Assembly (NCBI RefSeq): GCF_014192105.1 | Contig: NZ_JACHXK010000015.1 | Location: forward strand, 115,801-179,800 | Reading direction: 5' to 3' | Origin: Paenibacillus phyllosphaerae | GTDB lineage: Bacteria; Bacillota; Bacilli; Paenibacillales; Paenibacillaceae | Length of the DNA stretch: 64,000 nucleotides | Shown here: positions 61,913 through 64,000 of the stretch, piece after piece | How positions within the stretch are numbered: the stretch's first letter is position 1 | Layout of the letters: every line of letters starts with the position of its first letter | Translations under genes and position numbers: made by a program | Notes under the pieces: generated by a model | What the model saw: the letters and a program-made list of their open reading frames with translations, nothing else | The model's database searches: none | Told to the model about the DNA's origin: nothing

Positions 61913-63130
61913 TTAAGAGACTTCAGAAATACTTACTGAATATCCTAAGTTCTCTAGCCGTCGAACGGCATACTTTACAATAGATTGCTGCTTCTGCTTG
62001 TCAAAGTAGTCTTCGCCTAGATCCACATACATTTCTTTGCGAGTTAAGAGGTAGAAGGTAATCCTCAACATCGCATGGGCCACATTAATAGCTGCTCGTT
62101 TTTTACTTTTTCGTGCTGCCGTACGTCTGTACATGGCACCAAGATAGTTTTTCGAGGCTGCAACGGAATGGGCTGCTTCAACTAGTGCAGGTTTCAGATA
62201 TTTGTTCCCGTTTTTAGCTTTAGCAGATTTTCTTTTCCCTGCACTTTCGTTATGTCCGGGGACCAGCCCAGCCCATGAACATAAATGAGAAGCACTGGGA
62301 AACTGTTTCTCTATGTCGGATCCAATCTCGGCCAAGATTTGCTCAGCCATCCGAGTGGCTATGCCAGGTATTGAATCTAATCGCTCGACATAGTCATGAA
62401 AGGGAGTTACACGTAAGGCTACTTCCTGATCTAGGATCGCAATTTGCTCACTTAAGAAATCAATGTGATTTAATATGGTCTTGATCATCAGGCGTTGATG
62501 AGGATTTACATAACCTTGAAGAGCTAGTTCGAGTTCTTCCTTTTTCCGTTTCATCGAACGTCTGGAAAGGCTCGCGAGCTTTGCAGGATCATCTTCTCCT
62601 TCCGCAATGGCACGAAGCATATCGCGAGAAGAAAAGCGCATGATATCAGAGACGACGGAACCAAGCTTAATATTAGCGCCCTCTAACACTTTCTGAATTC
62701 GGTTGTGTTGTCTAGCTCTTTCCTCAATAATACTACGACGGTACCGTACGAGTTCTCTAAGCTCCCGTTGGTTACGATCTGGGATGAAACTTGCTTTGAG
62801 TAGTCCGTGACGAAGTAGTTTTGCAATCCATTCTGAATCTTTAACATCGGTTTTACGTCCGGGAAGTGCCTTCATATGCTGAGCATTCATGACTAAAAAT
62901 TCAATGTATTCAGCTTCAAGCAAATTGACAATCGGTTTCCAGAATACCCCTGTGCTTTCCATCGCAACATGAGTACACTCGAGTTGCTTAATCCAGTCAA
63001 TTAGTTGTAGTAGAGAAGCTGTTTTGGTTGAAAACGTTCTGATCTCCTTCCCTTTAGACGTTAAAATGCAAGCTGTAATATTGTCCTTATGAATAACCAT
63101 ACCGCATGCTCGTTCCACGATCACTTCCAC
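61913..63130 (-). CDS. IS110-family transposase, first catalytic Asp apparently lost
   Basis: 405 aa. N-terminal RuvC-like DEDD domain and C-terminal Transposase_20 domain (LDSIPGIATRMAEQILAEIG; CSWAGLVPGHNESAGKRKSAK with the Ser region). The DEDD set should be Asp in GxDxHK, Glu58 (HVAMESTG), Asp95 and Asp98 (GRKTDVKDSEW). At residue 12 this copy has Val (GMVIHKD) where relatives have Asp; the codon is GTT, one change from GAT. The copy may be inactive. IS110 elements lack typical inverted repeats, so boundaries are not assigned. Confidence 0.88.
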   Translation of the reverse strand: MEVIVERACGMVIHKDNITACILTSKGKEIRTFSTKTASLLQLIDWIKQLECTHVAMESTGVFWKPIVNLLEAEYIEFLVMNAQHMKALPGRKTDVKDSEWIAKLLRHGLLKASFIPDRNQRELRELVRYRRSIIEERARQHNRIQKVLEGANIKLGSVVSDIMRFSSRDMLRAIAEGEDDPAKLASLSRRSMKRKKEELELALQGYVNPHQRLMIKTILNHIDFLSEQIAILDQEVALRVTPFHDYVERLDSIPGIATRMAEQILAEIGSDIEKQFPSASHLCSWAGLVPGHNESAGKRKSAKAKNGNKYLKPALVEAAHSVAASKNYLGAMYRRTAARKSKKRAAINVAHAMLRITFYLLTRKEMYVDLGEDYFDKQKQQSIVKYAVRRLENLGYSVSISEVS

Positions 63131-63430
63131 TAAACAAATATCCTCTCCATGGCTTTATTCGAGTAGAGGCTGGTGCAACAATCAGAGTAGGATTAATCTC
63201 CCATGAGTGCTTCCCAAAAGGGAGCGACAATCTGTGATGCACCGTGATCGTTGGAGTCAGACTAACGGATGGGCTCTAAGGCACCATAGCTTATCGACCT
63301 TCCTCTCCCAGCCATAGAAGCAGTATTGACAGATTTTCAAACCCATTTTCATCATCTGTGGTGCGGCGCAAGCGCCGCATGTATGGCTAACGGGCAGATT
63401 ACGCTGATACGCTACCATAAGAATTAATTG
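63131..63430 (-). ncRNA. Possible bridge-RNA region of the IS110 element
   Basis: About 300 bases upstream of the transposase start (to its right on this map) carry no gene and several hairpins, including GCGGCGC-AA-GCGCCGC near 63363-63378. IS110-group elements carry a structured bridge RNA in this position. Structure and loops were not modelled, and the IS110/IS1111 subgroup was not settled, so this is only a candidate. Confidence 0.3.
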
Positions 63431-63495
63431 TATAATAAAAGAACTAAAGTAAGATTTTATTCGATATTTGTCCAACTACAGTATATGGGGAAAAG

Positions 63496-63606
63496 ATGGT
63501 TAAAGGATACCAAATGCCCGAGACTTTACAGTGTTTGTTTCGGCTAGATGAGCAACTAATAGAACAGTACGGCAAAAACTTTTATGAATTTTTTGGTGCT
63601 ATATAG
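63496..63606 (+). CDS. Short reading frame near the insertion sequences
   Basis: 36 codons (MVKGYQMPETLQCLFRLDEQ start, ending FFGAI) after GGGGAAAAG, with a TATAAT-like upstream sequence (TGTATAATAA at 63429-63438). It may be a remnant of an interrupted gene, since both sides are mobile DNA. No family is recognised. Confidence 0.35.
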   Translation: MVKGYQMPETLQCLFRLDEQLIEQYGKNFYEFFGAI

Positions 63607-63619
63607 ACCGCAATTAAGA

Positions 63620-64000
63620 TCATAACCTGACAAGCAGACGATCGATGGTTTCTATCGGATGCTTGTTGATCCGATTTATAAATTGGCTTACATGAAGCTT
63701 AATCCTATAGAATTTTTCAAAGAATACGTTATTAACAACATCAGCTTTGAGCCATAGCCACAAGCCTTCCACCGGATTAAGGTTCGGGCTGTAAGGCGGC
63801 AGAAAGACCAATTGTAAACGAGGATGTTTTTTGAGAAACGGTTGTAACGTTTTAGCATGATGAATGCGGCTGTTGTCCAGGATCAAGGCCATTTTTCCAG
63901 ATGGATACGCAGAGAGAAGATCTTCAAGAAAGCGAACAAAAGCCGCAACATCCGCTTTCTCTTCTTCCCGGTGATGCACCTGTCCGGTTTCGTAGTTAAT
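63620..64000 (-). CDS. IS630-type transposase, partial (C-terminal DDE region)
   Basis: A minus-strand gene whose 5' part is beyond the window; the last 126 codons are visible. ILDNSRIHHAK carries the second Asp and LPPYSPNLNPVEGLWLWLK the Glu of the DDE triad of IS630/Tc1-like transposases. The frame is open to the window end, so no GTG at 63979 is taken as start. Its end (63620) lies 14 bases from the 36-codon frame. IS630 elements insert at TA. The element's right boundary is not seen. Confidence 0.85.
   Translation of the reverse strand: MNYETGQVHHREEEKADVAAFVRFLEDLLSAYPSGKMALILDNSRIHHAKTLQPFLKKHPRLQLVFLPPYSPNLNPVEGLWLWLKADVVNNVFFEKFYRIKLHVSQFINRINKHPIETIDRLLVRL

Noticed and set aside
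63257..63475. 72-codon minus-strand frame upstream of the IS110 gene
   Set aside because: No ribosome binding site or recognisable motif; the region is more likely the non-coding end of the element.

Overview
The window looks like a chromosomal stretch from a GC-rich, endospore-forming Gram-positive bacterium of the Paenibacillaceae (Paenibacillus or Cohnella type). Pointers are a germinant-receptor operon, a CotD-like coat protein, a KinB-like sporulation kinase, bacilliredoxin, EcsAB, a Bacillus-type xylO/XylR-xylAB locus, many sugar ABC and YesN/AraC genes, strong AGGAGG ribosome binding sites and frequent TTG/GTG starts. No rRNA, tRNA, CRISPR array or prophage was seen.

Layout. 1-2.3 kb: partial tryptophan-rich membrane protein, a lipoprotein, an MBL hydrolase behind a palindromic operator. 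2.3-9 kb: beta-mannan module (GH113 mannanase plus cellobiose 2-epimerase on the minus strand, divergent from a sugar ABC importer with a cre-like site and an orphan AraC-type response regulator). 9-12.8 kb: lipoprotein, AraC regulator and divergent GH127 arabinofuranosidase with shared direct repeats. 12.9-14.1 kb: an AT-rich membrane-protein gene, probably foreign. 14.1-22 kb: coiled-coil protein, then an OmpR/HK two-component system and a lipoprotein-adaptor-MacB-like ABC export operon; both transcription units carry the same 11-bp-period TTCA repeats at the same distance from the -10, so the kinase pair probably controls itself and the exporter. 22-28.9 kb: 51-bp minisatellite, MFS transporter, flavin oxidoreductase, germination operon in order A-C-D-B. 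29-41.5 kb: GH2 beta-galactosidase, ABC exporter, uncharacterised membrane proteins, Fsr-like MFS, HAD phosphatase, LacI regulator, degenerate GIY-YIG protein, MFS. 41.5-46.4 kb: structured repeat region and the xylose locus. 46.5-61.3 kb: MCP, EcsAB, CotD, flavoprotein, sporulation kinase, DUF3905-like protein, bacilliredoxin, NadE, AcpS, YjzC-like protein, cytochrome c, AraC, MutY, KDPG aldolase. 61.3-64 kb: a 16-bp iteron-like array, an IS110-family element whose first catalytic Asp appears lost, and a truncated IS630-type transposase.

The most interesting non-coding signal is a dispersed hairpin repeat family with conserved borders (GATTGGTTTGC ... GCAGCATTC) and stems that change sequence while keeping pairing. 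It occurs at 6.2, 15.3, 54.7 and 57.2 kb (possibly 36.3 kb), mostly just after stop codons, and resembles a REP-type element. Other leads are the shared two-component operator, the iteron array, a possible bridge-RNA region beside the IS110 gene, and a duplicated 92-bp hairpin element near 41.7 kb. All family calls are from reading motifs; no database search was run.
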